From positions 150,972 through 214,971 of the forward strand of contig JAWPGT010000037.1 in the NCBI GenBank assembly GCA_034638255.1: a stretch of 64,000 bases of DNA. The letters are read 5' to 3'. Below, piece by piece: positions 35,372 to 46,746 of this stretch. Within the stretch, counting starts at the first letter, position 1. The number at the start of each line of letters is the position of its first letter. Under the pieces are notes generated by a model. The model saw only the letters and a list, made by a program, of their open reading frames with translations. It did not search any database and had not been told where the DNA came from. The position numbers and the translations under genes are program-made. Source of the stretch: Coprinus comatus (Eukaryota > Basidiomycota > Agaricomycetes > Agaricales > Agaricaceae).

Positions 35372-35592
35372 GTGCCGTCAGGGCAGCCAGCGTTTTGGTG
35401 TATCGAATGTGGGAGATGGTAAGGTCAAATAAGGTCCGCACATAATTGCACTACTATATTAGTCGGCTTACCCTAAGTTACACGACAACAAGAAATATCT
35501 ACGATAATGCACGACGGTGTCAGAAAGAAAAGAAGAAAGAAATCTGACCCAGTCGCATGAGAACGGATGGTATTAGACAAGGGCAAGTCCGG

Positions 35593-35633
35593 TCAGATGA
35601 TCCTGAATGATGCGCGATCAGTTTTTCACTGGG
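35593..35633. repeat. Right terminal inverted repeat (41 bp)
   Basis: Reads TCAGATG inward and ends CAGTTTTTCACTGGG at 35633, the inverse of the left end with one mismatch. It is followed by the second GTTCAAG (35634-35640). Confidence 0.9.
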
Positions 35634-35698
35634 GTTCAAGTACGGTTCATTTTTCTCCCTCCATTTTGCTTCTATATACATCCCAAGTTTTTTAACCT

Positions 35699-36001
35699 AT
35701 GCTAACAATGATAACGATAAAACCAGAAACAGGCGCATCCAAGCCCAAATGCCACATGTCTGATAAAGGCAATCTCGACAAGATATACAAATTGGAAGTC
35801 AAAAGAACAAAAAAAAAAACTGCAAAATCCCAAGTTCGTCAAAGGAGTTCACGAATATGTCCATTTGAAGTGAATAGTCCCAGCGATAAAGGTAAAGGCA
35901 AGGACAAAGGTGAAAAAATAGACAGAAAATCGCTCTTCAGATTCTTTAAAAGGAAAGCAATGTCTTTTAAAGATTCTTGTAAGCAAAAGAGAGTCCCTTA
36001 A
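35699..36001 (+). CDS. Short basic open frame, unrecognised
   Basis: A 100-codon frame rich in Lys and Arg (KLEVKRTKKKTAK, DKGKGKDKGEK, FRFFKRKAMSF). It could be a remnant exon of whatever the transposon inserted next to, or chance. There is no domain, no splice support and no homologous block elsewhere in the window. Confidence 0.2.
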   Translation: MLTMITIKPETGASKPKCHMSDKGNLDKIYKLEVKRTKKKTAKSQVRQRSSRICPFEVNSPSDKGKGKDKGEKIDRKSLFRFFKRKAMSFKDSCKQKRVP

Positions 36002-36771
36002 AGTCAAGAGTTCAAAGAGAATCGGTTAAAGAGAGAGGACAGTTTTATGACATCTTATGTATAGTACCTATTAAACACATGTAAGTTATCGATTTATTGT
36101 GACGGGTAGTGGTATTTAATACAACACCAGTGTAAATTTTCTCCTTAGTTTGATACCACCATGTTCACCAGTAAAGCTCCGCCATTCTTCATGAATGGTG
36201 TACTCTTGAGGTTGTGACAACACCGGGCCCTCGCACCCCTAGCGAGTAACTCGCCTTTCATTATGTAGTGACAACATTTAAGTGCCAATTCTGATTTGCG
36301 ACGATTGTACAAAATAGATGGAATAGTGGAAGCGCACCATGGTAAACTCCCAGCTCAGTCACTGGATTTATGACAAGAGTGTCGAATCCACAGCCTCATG
36401 AAACATAATTGTTTACTATATGTAGGTTAATCGCAAACGACTACATATTACAGCGACAGTGGCTCTTTAAGCCAGACATCCCTGAGTAGTACTGCTTGCT
36501 GACTGTTTGTTATCATAGTATTGAGCGTCTTCTGACATTAACAGTAATTGATAGTGATCAGTGATCAGTGACCTAGCGTTTATTTTATATATTATTGTTT
36601 TGTTTTTGTTTCCTTTACTATGGTACTGCTTTCACGATTCAAGCTTACATGACATATATTAACATAAAACTCTTATTTTGAGAAGTCAATACTTGCCTCA
36701 TAAGGCCCAGGAGAACAATGTCTTCTCCGCTAAGTACTTTCAATCTCGCACTCCACCTTGGCCATTGCAAC

Positions 36772-38188
36772 ATGGCTGATGCTGCAACACTCCCATTTAA
36801 TATCTTGAAGGGAATCATCGCCATAGACACACAAAAAGTCCTCCCCCACCGAATGCTACATCTTTCATCTGTAGACACTGTCCAGTGGAGAATCTAGAGA
36901 TATGTTGCTTTGTCTCCGAATATTTTCGTCTTTCATCGATACTGACGGAAAAGCAGCCGAACTTGTGAATCTTTGCTGCATATACTCGAAAGAGGTACAC
37001 CTTGTTCAATTTCGACCAGACGGTTGAAGTATTCCAGAATCCTAGATATCGTTTTCGCAACGCACAGGCATCGGGTGAAACACCTTAGAAACACTTTAGC
37101 ACTCGTGTCAACTTTTGTATGGTACGGTTTATGCCAAAGAATGCTACTGCCAAACTTGGAGTCGATTTCCAATGTCCATCAACGTCTCCTCACTATTTTC
37201 GCGCTCAACCTCTAATCTACCCCCTCTCGTCAGAACATCGATATGTTCAGCATCACCCCCCTTTCCCCCAAGACTTTTGGCTAGCATGTCAATGAAACTT
37301 GCGTAGGAGACACTTATTGTCGTCCAGGTGGGTCAATTTCCAGCTGGTCAGCGCGTCCAGCTGTTGTTACAATGCCCATCATTGGTCGAGATCCATTGTA
37401 CGAGGACCAGTGCACACACAACTTGGACCGTTCACAATATGCAGGAACTGAGCTTACGGGATGGTGCCAAGAGGGAAGACTTGCGCAGTTTTTATATAAC
37501 TTGCATGGCTGGAGTGTAAAAATGTTACACGTTGGCATCACTAACCAAATGTCTCATTGATCGCTTGCTGGTATATAAAATGGAAATATCCATCTTATGC
37601 CCTAACGAATTTCCTACCTGTTTCCCAACGTTCTCTCTCATAGTAGTACATCTGCCCAATAGACTGGATCTGGTTGTTTACTCTCTGTTCCTTCGTAAGC
37701 ACGTTTTTTATTGATGTTCTCGTTTAGTGTTGCCCTCCGGGCTTCCACGGAGTTGGGTTTGTTAGTAGAGAATGGAATGAGATTTTGGCGATGCTCAAAC
37801 TCCCAAATGCAAGGGAGTTATACTGGATGAATTCTCCTCGACCAACAAAGTCTCCAACATTCTTGAAGGCAGCACATGCCATCCAAACTCTCAGCTGTGG
37901 GGGCCCTTATGCAATAGGATTTGTCCGCTCCCTCAATGAAGCGCGATGTCGTCAAACCCTTCAACTCTTAGAGATATATTTTTCGGAGAAAACGTTAACA
38001 AAACACTTTATTTTCTTCTTCATGGGAACAAGTCTCTTCCAGAAATCAAAGATTTGATATTCAGTACAAAAAATATCAATCACCTCTTGATTGCCTTAAA
38101 TAAAGTACGTCGTTTCACTGGCTTATTTGGATGGGAGGATGGGGTTCAGTCGGTAAGACCAATGTTCTCGGGGGAGGACAACGATTGA
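36772..38188 (+). pseudogene. Dead copy of the 19-kb F-box gene
   Basis: The start ATG (36772) gives MADAATLPFNILKGIIAIDTQ and HRMLHLSSV, parallel to MVNAAALPLDILEEIFAEDTQ and HRRMLHLASV in the intact gene at 18917-20185. Further matching blocks follow in different frames: YSRILDIVFATHRHRV, QLLLQCPSLVEIHC, TWTVHNMQEL, LYWMNSPRPT with FLKAAHAIQ, and LNKVRRFTG. A stop follows QWRI near 36898, several frameshifts occur, and 37540-37780 has no matching block. It is an old inverted duplicate that no longer encodes a protein. Confidence 0.75.
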
Positions 38189-38593
38189 GGCACTTGAGCA
38201 GCAAATGGTGAAGCACGAGCTTCATATGCGGCATAACTTACTACGGGCTCTAACTTACACATTGTAATAATACAAAAATCAATATAATAGTATCATCATC
38301 CAACAAGTATTAAGTGACGCTCTTATTTATTCTAAATTCCTACTTGCATCTTTGCATCACACTGTTCACAATATACAAGTTCACGTTCACGGAATCACTT
38401 TCTCGATGTGTGATGAAGTACTCTCGAGGAAAGAGAAAAGGAAAATGATGAGAGAAGCTAATGAAGTACATTCCATCATTGAATTACCTTGCTTGCAAGG
38501 TTGTTTCAGTTGTTCATAATGCGTGACTGGGTCACCGGCATTTGCCGATATAATGGAAATATGATCCACATTGTCTAGAACACTAGCGGTGTA

Positions 38594-38641
38594 ACCGCCC
38601 ACACTTCCCTAGTAGAATTCTACTACAGAAGTGTGGGTGGT
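38594..38641. repeat. 48-bp near-perfect palindrome centred on GAATTC
   Basis: Reading from 38594, ACCGCCCACACTTC... mirrors ...GAAGTGTGGGTGGT at 38641, with three mismatched pairs and the centre TAGTAGAATTCTACTA. There is no spacer, so it could extrude a cruciform. It may be a tiny fold-back element or the excision scar of a larger inverted-repeat transposon. No target duplication is obvious. Confidence 0.75.
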
Positions 38642-38649
38642 ACTGCCTT

Positions 38650-41600
38650 CCAGCGGATAATAATTCTGCTGTCTTCAAGTGCACAACCGCTGAACTCTAG
38701 ACCGAGTAGATTGGCTCTTTGCTGTTATGCCAAATAACGACGGCTGGCGTCTCAGGCGACGAGTTTTGCAACGTTACTTCAAACTCAACTCGGCCCAAGT
38801 CCCACTTAAAATAATGATTACTGTCTACTATAGAATCTCAATTTACATATATTAGAGACGCACGCCTAAAGCGTCATACTCCGCGTATCTACTAAGGTTT
38901 TGTCCCCCATTAAGATAAGGGAGGAATAAAATAAAATTTGATGGTATAGATTATGTTCGCATACAAGTGAATGAACAAGCCCAAGGTGGTATATACAAAG
39001 ATATTATATTGTTAGAAATAAAAAAAAGTGTTTGATTCGAGTATCACGTATATGCCTTGTGAACCAGTGTTGGCCTCAATTTCAATTTTATACCCCTCCA
39101 TGCCTTTCCAACAACTATTTGACCTTCTCCGTTGAAATGTACGCATGCAAACATGATTATTATTTTTGTTTTATGTACTTCCGAAGTTCCTCTCTCCTGA
39201 ATGTCCATATCTTATAGTAACTCATGAGTCTAGTCCTCAGGAAATGACTCACTAAAGGCATTTGCAGAATCATCTATTTACGCAAGCAAGGTTGTCAGCG
39301 GCACCCCGAAGGTGTGACGCCTGTATCTAGTATTATTTGCGTGTGAGAATTAGAACGTATGACATCAAAACTGACCAGACTCCCAATTTTCCCATCAGTG
39401 ACCACTTATAAGCATTTGAATCATGATATCAACTTTACTTAATTGTTTCTCAACACGAAAACAACTGAAATCAGGATTATAGGTAGCACTCAGTATTTCA
39501 CCGGTTGTCGTCGTATTACCTACATTTTTCTGATCCAATGGAAAGTCAATCAAAAGTTGCATGATGGATAATCGAAACAGTGATACCATTCGATATTGTA
39601 GTGCTAGATTAACTTTAAGACACCCAAACCACCAACTGCTTAAAGGCGTCAATAATTCTTCCTCGGATTTGTTACGTATGTGTTCTAATTATAGCTCCGA
39701 AGCCTAGTCAAATATATTTAGAAATCGATGCGACTCTGGTTGCTTTCCCTCTCTTCTATGAGCACAGGAGGTTTGTTTCCAATTTCAAAGCACTAAAATT
39801 CTTATGCATATGTAAGAAGTGCAATGTTGAAGCGCTAGATTCAAGGTTCTTTTACTATGGGGAGGGGAGGATGAAATCAAGAAGGAAAATTAGTCATTTT
39901 TTGAGCTAAATTTTCGAGTAGGCGGACACTGAGAGCTTCGTGGAACGACGGGATGTCGGATGTTCACTTTGATTCTTTTGATTAACGTGCGAAATCCATA
40001 CCTTCTTTAAGGTGGAAATGACACAGGTCTCTAAATTGAGGACATGTCTGGTCATGTGTTGATAAAAATCCGAGAAGCTCTAAGAAATAATCCGGAGATG
40101 ATTTGCGCCTTTCGTAATAGTTTTACTCATTGCTTATCGTCAATTTATTCTACATAGTAAATGAGGGATAGGCGATTTCAATTTCATTGTTACTTCACGG
40201 GAATTATGACATCCCGATCCCGCGTTTAAACTCCTAAAGAAAGAGAAATCATCTGGAGGAATGCCTCGTATGCATGCTGTAATTCTTGAATCCTTATCTT
40301 TGGCTGAAACGTCACTGACGTTGATCTTGATTCGATAACTCAGAAGGTGGCAAAAACCATCGTATTGTGGGGCCGGAGCCCCGGACCTTAACATTTTCTG
40401 ATCACCTGGGTCTCCACAATATAACATGTACATCTATTCCATAAAGCTCATACTTTCATGGGGTTTCAGTTCCACACTCTCAGGGGGCGGCGCCTTTTCT
40501 TGGCAGTGAGATTGAGGACTAAAAATAACCGCCGAGTGATATTAATATAATTCAACACCGATTCAACAACCGACTATTGCCGGTAGCGCCGAGGGGGATT
40601 TCGTAATCCATTCAACTCGAGACTGGGGAGCTTTGGTGTTCTTAGCGGCCGGATAATCAATTAATATCAATAATGCCAACCGTCAAACAGATTCGCTTTT
40701 GGCAACAGCTTCGGCTAACCGGGTTCCCGAAAAGTCATTGATAGTTGCTTCTTGTTTTTGAACTTCTTATCGTATCGTTAGACTTTTCAAGTGGCAAAAA
40801 ATGGTTCTTTAAGATTTCCAGAAGCAAGCAAGAGAACGGGTCACTGGTACCGCGTTTCCGATGAGTAATAGATTGGTAGTTATGTCTTTTTCTTTTTTGG
40901 ATCCTTATTTTAGAGTGGATACAATGCCTCCCCCTCCTGGTCCTCGGATTTCTTCTCTTGAGCAATTGTTCCCTTGTAACGAAGACCACTAAGAGAAACT
41001 TCTTGCTCAAGGATGACGTATGATATTGAAGCACCTATTATCTAGTTATGTGGGCCAGACCTGTGGCAACGGAAATAGAAGTTACACTTGTATGAACGTT
41101 CTTTTGTGTACTAGTGTAACTTTACACTTGTAAGGATTGGAGAAAAAACTATGTCCCCGACCTTAGGAACAAGGACGATACATATAGCTTGGAAGATCAT
41201 TGTATTTACAACTGGGGACTCAAAATGATCCGTTTTTTGAGATTGTAGTATACCTTCCAAGTGTGACATAAGTGGTCCCAAGGTTCGACATGCATTGGAA
41301 ATCTGGGGATTGTTCATGTCAGCGTCCCTATTGTGGTTGTATGACGACAACGATAACTAGTTGCAATGTCGGTGTGTCGATGTGATCTATCAACTTCAAA
41401 ACAGTTTTTCAAAAAATGCGCTCTGTGTGCCATAACGATCTTCTCTATGGTTAATGATAGAATGTAGACCTAGATATTATCAACTTATGACATTTGAACC
41501 TTAAATGAACATTAAAATTAACGCTTAACTTCGTCTTCCTCTAAGAAGTTACCATCTGTCATAGGTTATTATTTTTATTACCTATTATGTAGTAAAGTAT

Positions 41601-44600
41601 ATATAAAGGTTCAACTAACTGCATCCAAAACTCCGATGATTTTGAACAATGTCAAACATTGTATTGAAATGTTAATAGATATCCTATGAAGATGTGTGTT
41701 CTTTTTCAGGTGTCCAGCAGCTTCATGGAGATGATTTGAGACATGTCCATATGGCAGATGCAGCGTGAGAGGGAATATAAAAACCCATGTCACACTTCAT
41801 AAATACCAACGCTGGGCAATATAAAAACCCATGTCACCCAGTATAATCCCCATTCTGGAGAAGCTAATAGACAAAATGTGCTAGCTGGCGAGGGGGCACT
41901 TCTCTCTTAAATTAAGATTACGTTGCGGCATCGCACACAAAATAGTGCGATGGCTCGGCTGCGGGAGTAGCAGCGTATATGTACTATTGATTTGATGGAA
42001 AGTTTATTGGACACTTCCGACATTTCTACAGAAAATGTCGCGACCTCCAATTCAAGCGTTTGGCAGGGGAAAGTTAAAACTAGTCCATAGATTCGGAAGG
42101 CATCCGCTTAATGATTGTCCATAAATATGTAGTGCCTCTCTACTATCTCACTCCCACATACGTGGGAAGGTGATTGACGGTTCTGGTGCTAATAACGATC
42201 AAAATACACCAACATGCCTGAGTACATAGAGTCAAATAGAATCCCATTGGCTCCTTCAGATATTGTTTCAATGAGCTAGCGAAAGGATTCCTCTAAAGAA
42301 AAATTCACACAAATCCCTTTTACTTATATATGAAGAACATGCAAAGTGCAATTTCATCTCAAACGCGTCAAGATGTCTTCCTTTCACTTACACCGTGACC
42401 CCACATGTGTTACATCCCACTTATTGCCCAAGTGTGCTTAACCCTTATGAAGGAATATTCTTCTCAGTCATTTGTTTGGCCGTTATTGTGATCAGATTCC
42501 TCTCTATCTAACTAGAGGTAGGGTTCCGACCTTGCCTTACCACTGACAATGACCTATGTGCTCTCTGGATGCCCGAGAATCAACAAACTTTCGCGGGTAA
42601 TAACACTATGTCGGGCCGAGAGGTTCAGGCGGGTATCTCCTCGGATATGCAAAGCTGAAGTGTTAATTAAGCTTTTTACATAAATATTGGGATAATATAA
42701 AACTTGATCAATAGAAACGAATATCTTCAGTGCTGTACACTGCGTGGGTGACTCAATAATCTAACTGGATTATTGAGGACATACCTAAACTTTACTCTGA
42801 GACCCACGCTCACGAGTAAAGTAAAGCTTTGATAAATACTCGCTAGTACTTGATAATCTGTGTGGATTACCAAGTCACTGGCACAATGTGTACACGGTTG
42901 TCACCGGTGTTTGGAATTAGACGTTGTAGATATTTATAAAAGTATCACGATTTTACACTGCCACCACGTGTCTGTAGCACCTGTGTCAATCGAGATTTGT
43001 CTCTATGTTGTCTGCTGTTCCTCTGTGTGGTGGACTGGTTGTAAACGGCGTCGCTCACTGAATTTCAACTTCAGTAATGGTAGGTCATGATTGCTACTCC
43101 CAACTCCATCACATCACGGATGCATAAGTTATCTCTACTTTCGGCGGTATTAAACACTACAAATATAAATCTTTGAAAGACGGACAAAACACCAGATGCC
43201 TGGGAAGGTGATCTTATTGTACAAGCTATTGGACCCCATTCTAAAAGGATTCTTTTCCAGTCGATCGAATTTTCATTGCCACTCCGAGTCATTATAACTT
43301 TTTTCCAACCACCCAGCTCTCATATTACCAACACTCACTGGAGATTGATTAATGGACGGTGCTTATTATCTCGAACACAAAAAAAGTAGAGGAGCTTATC
43401 AACCTTGTCTAGTCACAACGGATCCTCAACTCAACCGAACAGAGTCGACTGAGGAGAAAGTTGAGTGGCTCACCACAGTCAATTCAATTATTTTGAAGTG
43501 GCACAGAGGGTTTGGGGAACTAATAGGAAATAATCCGATAATAGCGAGTGTACAAGGCTAAAGGATTGTGATAAAATGATAAAAGAGTGGAGTGGTTACA
43601 TGGTAGGGGGAATGGACTTGATGTATAGAACGGTTAACGTGAACCCGATAATAGTAATAGTAGACGTTGAAGCTCTAATAGAGATTACTCGCACTTGAGG
43701 AATCTCTATCCTTCACGCCTATTCCCTCCAGACGGGGCCAGGGCATTGAGGTATATAGGGCTGAGTTTCGACTTTTTATCTGATGCGAAATTTATTATTC
43801 CACCTCGTTTGCGCGGCGGTTCAGCCTTAAAAATAGTATACTGTGCGTTTAGTATATGGAATACACAAGTGAAGGGTAAGATGTACCTTTTTTATGTCCG
43901 TATTATTATCATTGGAAAAAATAAGGGAGGGTGTGTGTCTACACTGCTGAGGAGTAGGGTAGGTACATGATTAGTACCGTAGTACTAGTGTGTCGTAGAT
44001 CCGTGAAGCAGAAGAAATATGGCTCACATCATGTGTAGTATTCTCAGACATTTTTATTCGGGAGGTACCACGTCGACTTGGTACTACTTAAAAAGAGGGA
44101 GTTAGTCAAGAGAACGGGGGGAATAGTACAGATTTACTGGCCTACTTTTGTGTACTAGGGGGAAATTTCTGAGGTATTGGAGTCCTGAACCTTGCAACAT
44201 AAGCTTTTTATGTATAATTTCAATGAATCTTGATCTCTTAGCACGCACCACTGGATAATCATGTTTTAACTCAAAGTTTGGCCAGGGTTTACGAGAAATA
44301 ACAGCAACTTTGGCGGGTTCTATTTTTTTTTAGTTCTTGGGAAAATTACCGATCAATCTTTACAATACTTCCACCGACTCGTGTGTTACCCATGATCTAG
44401 TATCTTACTTTAATCATACAATTGTTTTTTTTTCAGACGCAAGCTCTAAATTTAAAGAGACCCTTCGTGACGTTTCCTAGATAATCTCTTCCTCAGATTC
44501 GTTGGGAAAATTTAAAGGGTTGGACTGAACAGCTCATCAATACCTTGCAGCTAAAGCTCGCTACATTCTCTACCCTAATCAGAACTGTGTTTAGGAGTGA

Positions 44601-46560
44601 TGTGTCAAGCAATTCGCAGACTAAGCCGATATGAGATATTCCAAAAACGGAGTATGAAATTTGACAGTAGGATAGTAGCTCGACGAAGTGAAGAACGCAG
44701 TAATCATTTGACGTTCCCACAGATAGCCCCTATACATCTACAAGTCAGCAGTTTAGCAGGCCTTCTCTACACCCGTGGGGCCTGTGGTCATGGCAATCTA
44801 AACTTCAGAAAGGACTCGGTTGATGGCCGTTGTTTAAACAATAGTTTAAATGAAAATGTAGTGCATATCTTTATTTATACCAAGTTTCACATATAACGCT
44901 GTGGATGTTACACTAATTCCGTGGATAGGTTCATGTTTTTTAGACCCGCTCAATTCCTTCCATAGATCAGTAACCGGAACGAAGAAAACATTAGGTTCTC
45001 AAATAATGGACGGGATTGTTAGCGAGAGACAGTCGTACTGATAAAGCGAACGTTCTTTGTGCCGTGTGCCGTGTACACACCACAAGACTCATCTCCGTTA
45101 CCGTTTGTATGCTGTTGTATATGCCAGTATCTCGCTATTACTGACGTATTTGATCTTCTGATAGGGGAGACATTATACAAGAATAGAACGCGCTATGTTT
45201 TTTGGACTGCAACTAATCCATAATGATCGTTGGGGTTGTCACGGAAGAGTTCCAGTCTAGGGAATGCAGGTATATCATGTAGAATAAACAACGGAAAGGT
45301 GCGGCGGGCGCCTAATGTATATTGTTGTAATAGCTCAGGCATTTAGAGCACCAAATATAGATCACGTTCAACGGGGGGATAAAACCGAGATAAAACCGAA
45401 TCTAGGACATTGAAGTATATACTGATAATTATATAAATGCCAGAAGCTAGCGAGACTATTAATATTTCGTCCGTCATAGGGACTCAATACTACGAGCTTA
45501 GTATTAACCACGAAATAATCAGTTCTCAATCCTATCCGAGACATAATCCAATCAGCAACTTTCATATTCCCAAGAAGCAGTGTGCTACACCATTTAGACA
45601 TAAAATCAAATCTATTATTTATGAGATCGCTCGTCCAGATTACTTAGCTTCTTAGATTGAGCTTGGATTGAGCAGCTGCGATGTTTTCTATCTTGGTTAA
45701 TAGAAAATAACCGCATGATGCAGAAGAGGGCAACGTCGGATACTTATAATCATTGATCACAGAACCAATCATTATCAGTTCCTGAATGTCTTCATACGCA
45801 GAGATAGCGAACAGAACCTTCTTCGGCACACAGCGATGTTGGTACTAACGCTTAAGAATCATGCAGTCATGAATCATAGACCTTAGGGTGGATCTATTGG
45901 CTTGGAATTCTCGACCCTCACTATGAGTGGGTCGTTGATGCTATATCAATTCGTAGTACAGCTGAATCCGTCTTCCTGTCGTGTGTAATGAACGGGAGCC
46001 GAAATGAACGAGCATGTTTCGCCACACGGCAGCCTTGACACGTACGTGGAGTCGTGGCAAGTATATACTACATCTAGTAGAACGGCGCCTGAGAATCCAC
46101 GACTTGGAAGGAGAATATTGATATGTATTTGATACAGGCAAGATGGAAGAAACCAGTGACAGTCGTTGAATTATTTTGACTCTAAAATTGTGGTCCTTAC
46201 AGTCAGCAGGACGAACAAATGATCGGTATTGATGCCCGCCGTAATGTTTGTACATGTTTGATGTTCTTCCCTTTTCATCCTTTCCATTCGGCTTTAACGA
46301 TAGAAGTAGAAAGTATCGGTTACATCGAAGCTGCTCGTTCCGTCTTGCCTTGTGGTTTGATTTCTTGTTGCTTCTGAGCTGCCTGACTTCTCTACACTCA
46401 ATCGGTGGAATAGCCTGCAATATCGGTGGCATGACCAATATTGGCACTAACACCAACCCCGGCTCTGACCCAAGACTCGAGGTAAGAAGCACTAATGATA
46501 ACCTATCTTCTTGACGTCTTCTTTCCGGCGAGAAATCTTGGGCCTATTTTTATCTGCCTA
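38650..46560. other. About 8 kb with no recognisable gene
   Basis: All frames are broken. Weak candidates are a forward stretch at 43750-43860 (ALRYIGLSFDF, ALKIVYCAFSIW) that recalls the LRR-like part of the F-box family, and an unrecognised 183-codon minus-strand frame at 45941-46492. Neither has a start, domain or splice support good enough to call. The region looks like decayed duplicates and transposon debris without identifiable ends. Confidence 0.45.
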
Positions 46561-46667
46561 CCCGACCCACTTTCACCCATTGATTGGAGCTTCCTACAGC
46601 TATTCTATCTGGCGGAATCTAGGGCCTTGATACCATGTGTAGTCCTCAAATTGGACTTCTGTAAGAG

Positions 46668-46675
46668 TATATAAA
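46668..46675 (+). promoter_or_regulatory. TATA box of the monooxygenase gene
   Basis: TATATAAA lies 72 bases upstream of the start codon at 46747, a normal fungal distance for a transcription start about 30-40 bases downstream. An inverted CCAAT (ATTGG) lies at 46583-46587. Confidence 0.55.
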
Positions 46676-46746
46676 CTTCAACTCTCAATTTCGTTCAACT
46701 CCATCCCTTCGTCGGTTCTCTTCACAATCTTCTTCTTCATCAAACT

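Larger units (their letters stand above)
28261..35633 (-). mobile_element. Complete Tnp2-type DNA transposon, 7,373 bp
   Basis: The ends are 41-bp inverted repeats starting CCCAGTGAAAAACTGATCGC (28261-28301 and, inverted, 35593-35633) with one mismatch at position 30 (G versus A). They are flanked by a perfect 7-bp direct repeat, GTTCAAG. Inside, both genes run leftward: a transposase (35371-32070) and an AT-hook accessory gene (31939-28874). Subterminal DNA at the left has small palindromes and repeated GACATGGTCGGG-like words, possible transposase binding sites. The transposase resembles the Tnp2 family of CACTA elements, but classical CACTA elements start with CACTA and duplicate 2-3 bp, so the superfamily assignment is open. 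The transposase frame is intact, so recent activity is plausible. A retroelement LTR has since inserted into the accessory gene. Confidence 0.92.

Noticed and set aside
45941..46492. 183-codon minus-strand open frame
   Set aside because: No domain and no splice or homology support inside the window; could be chance or an antisense shadow upstream of the monooxygenase.
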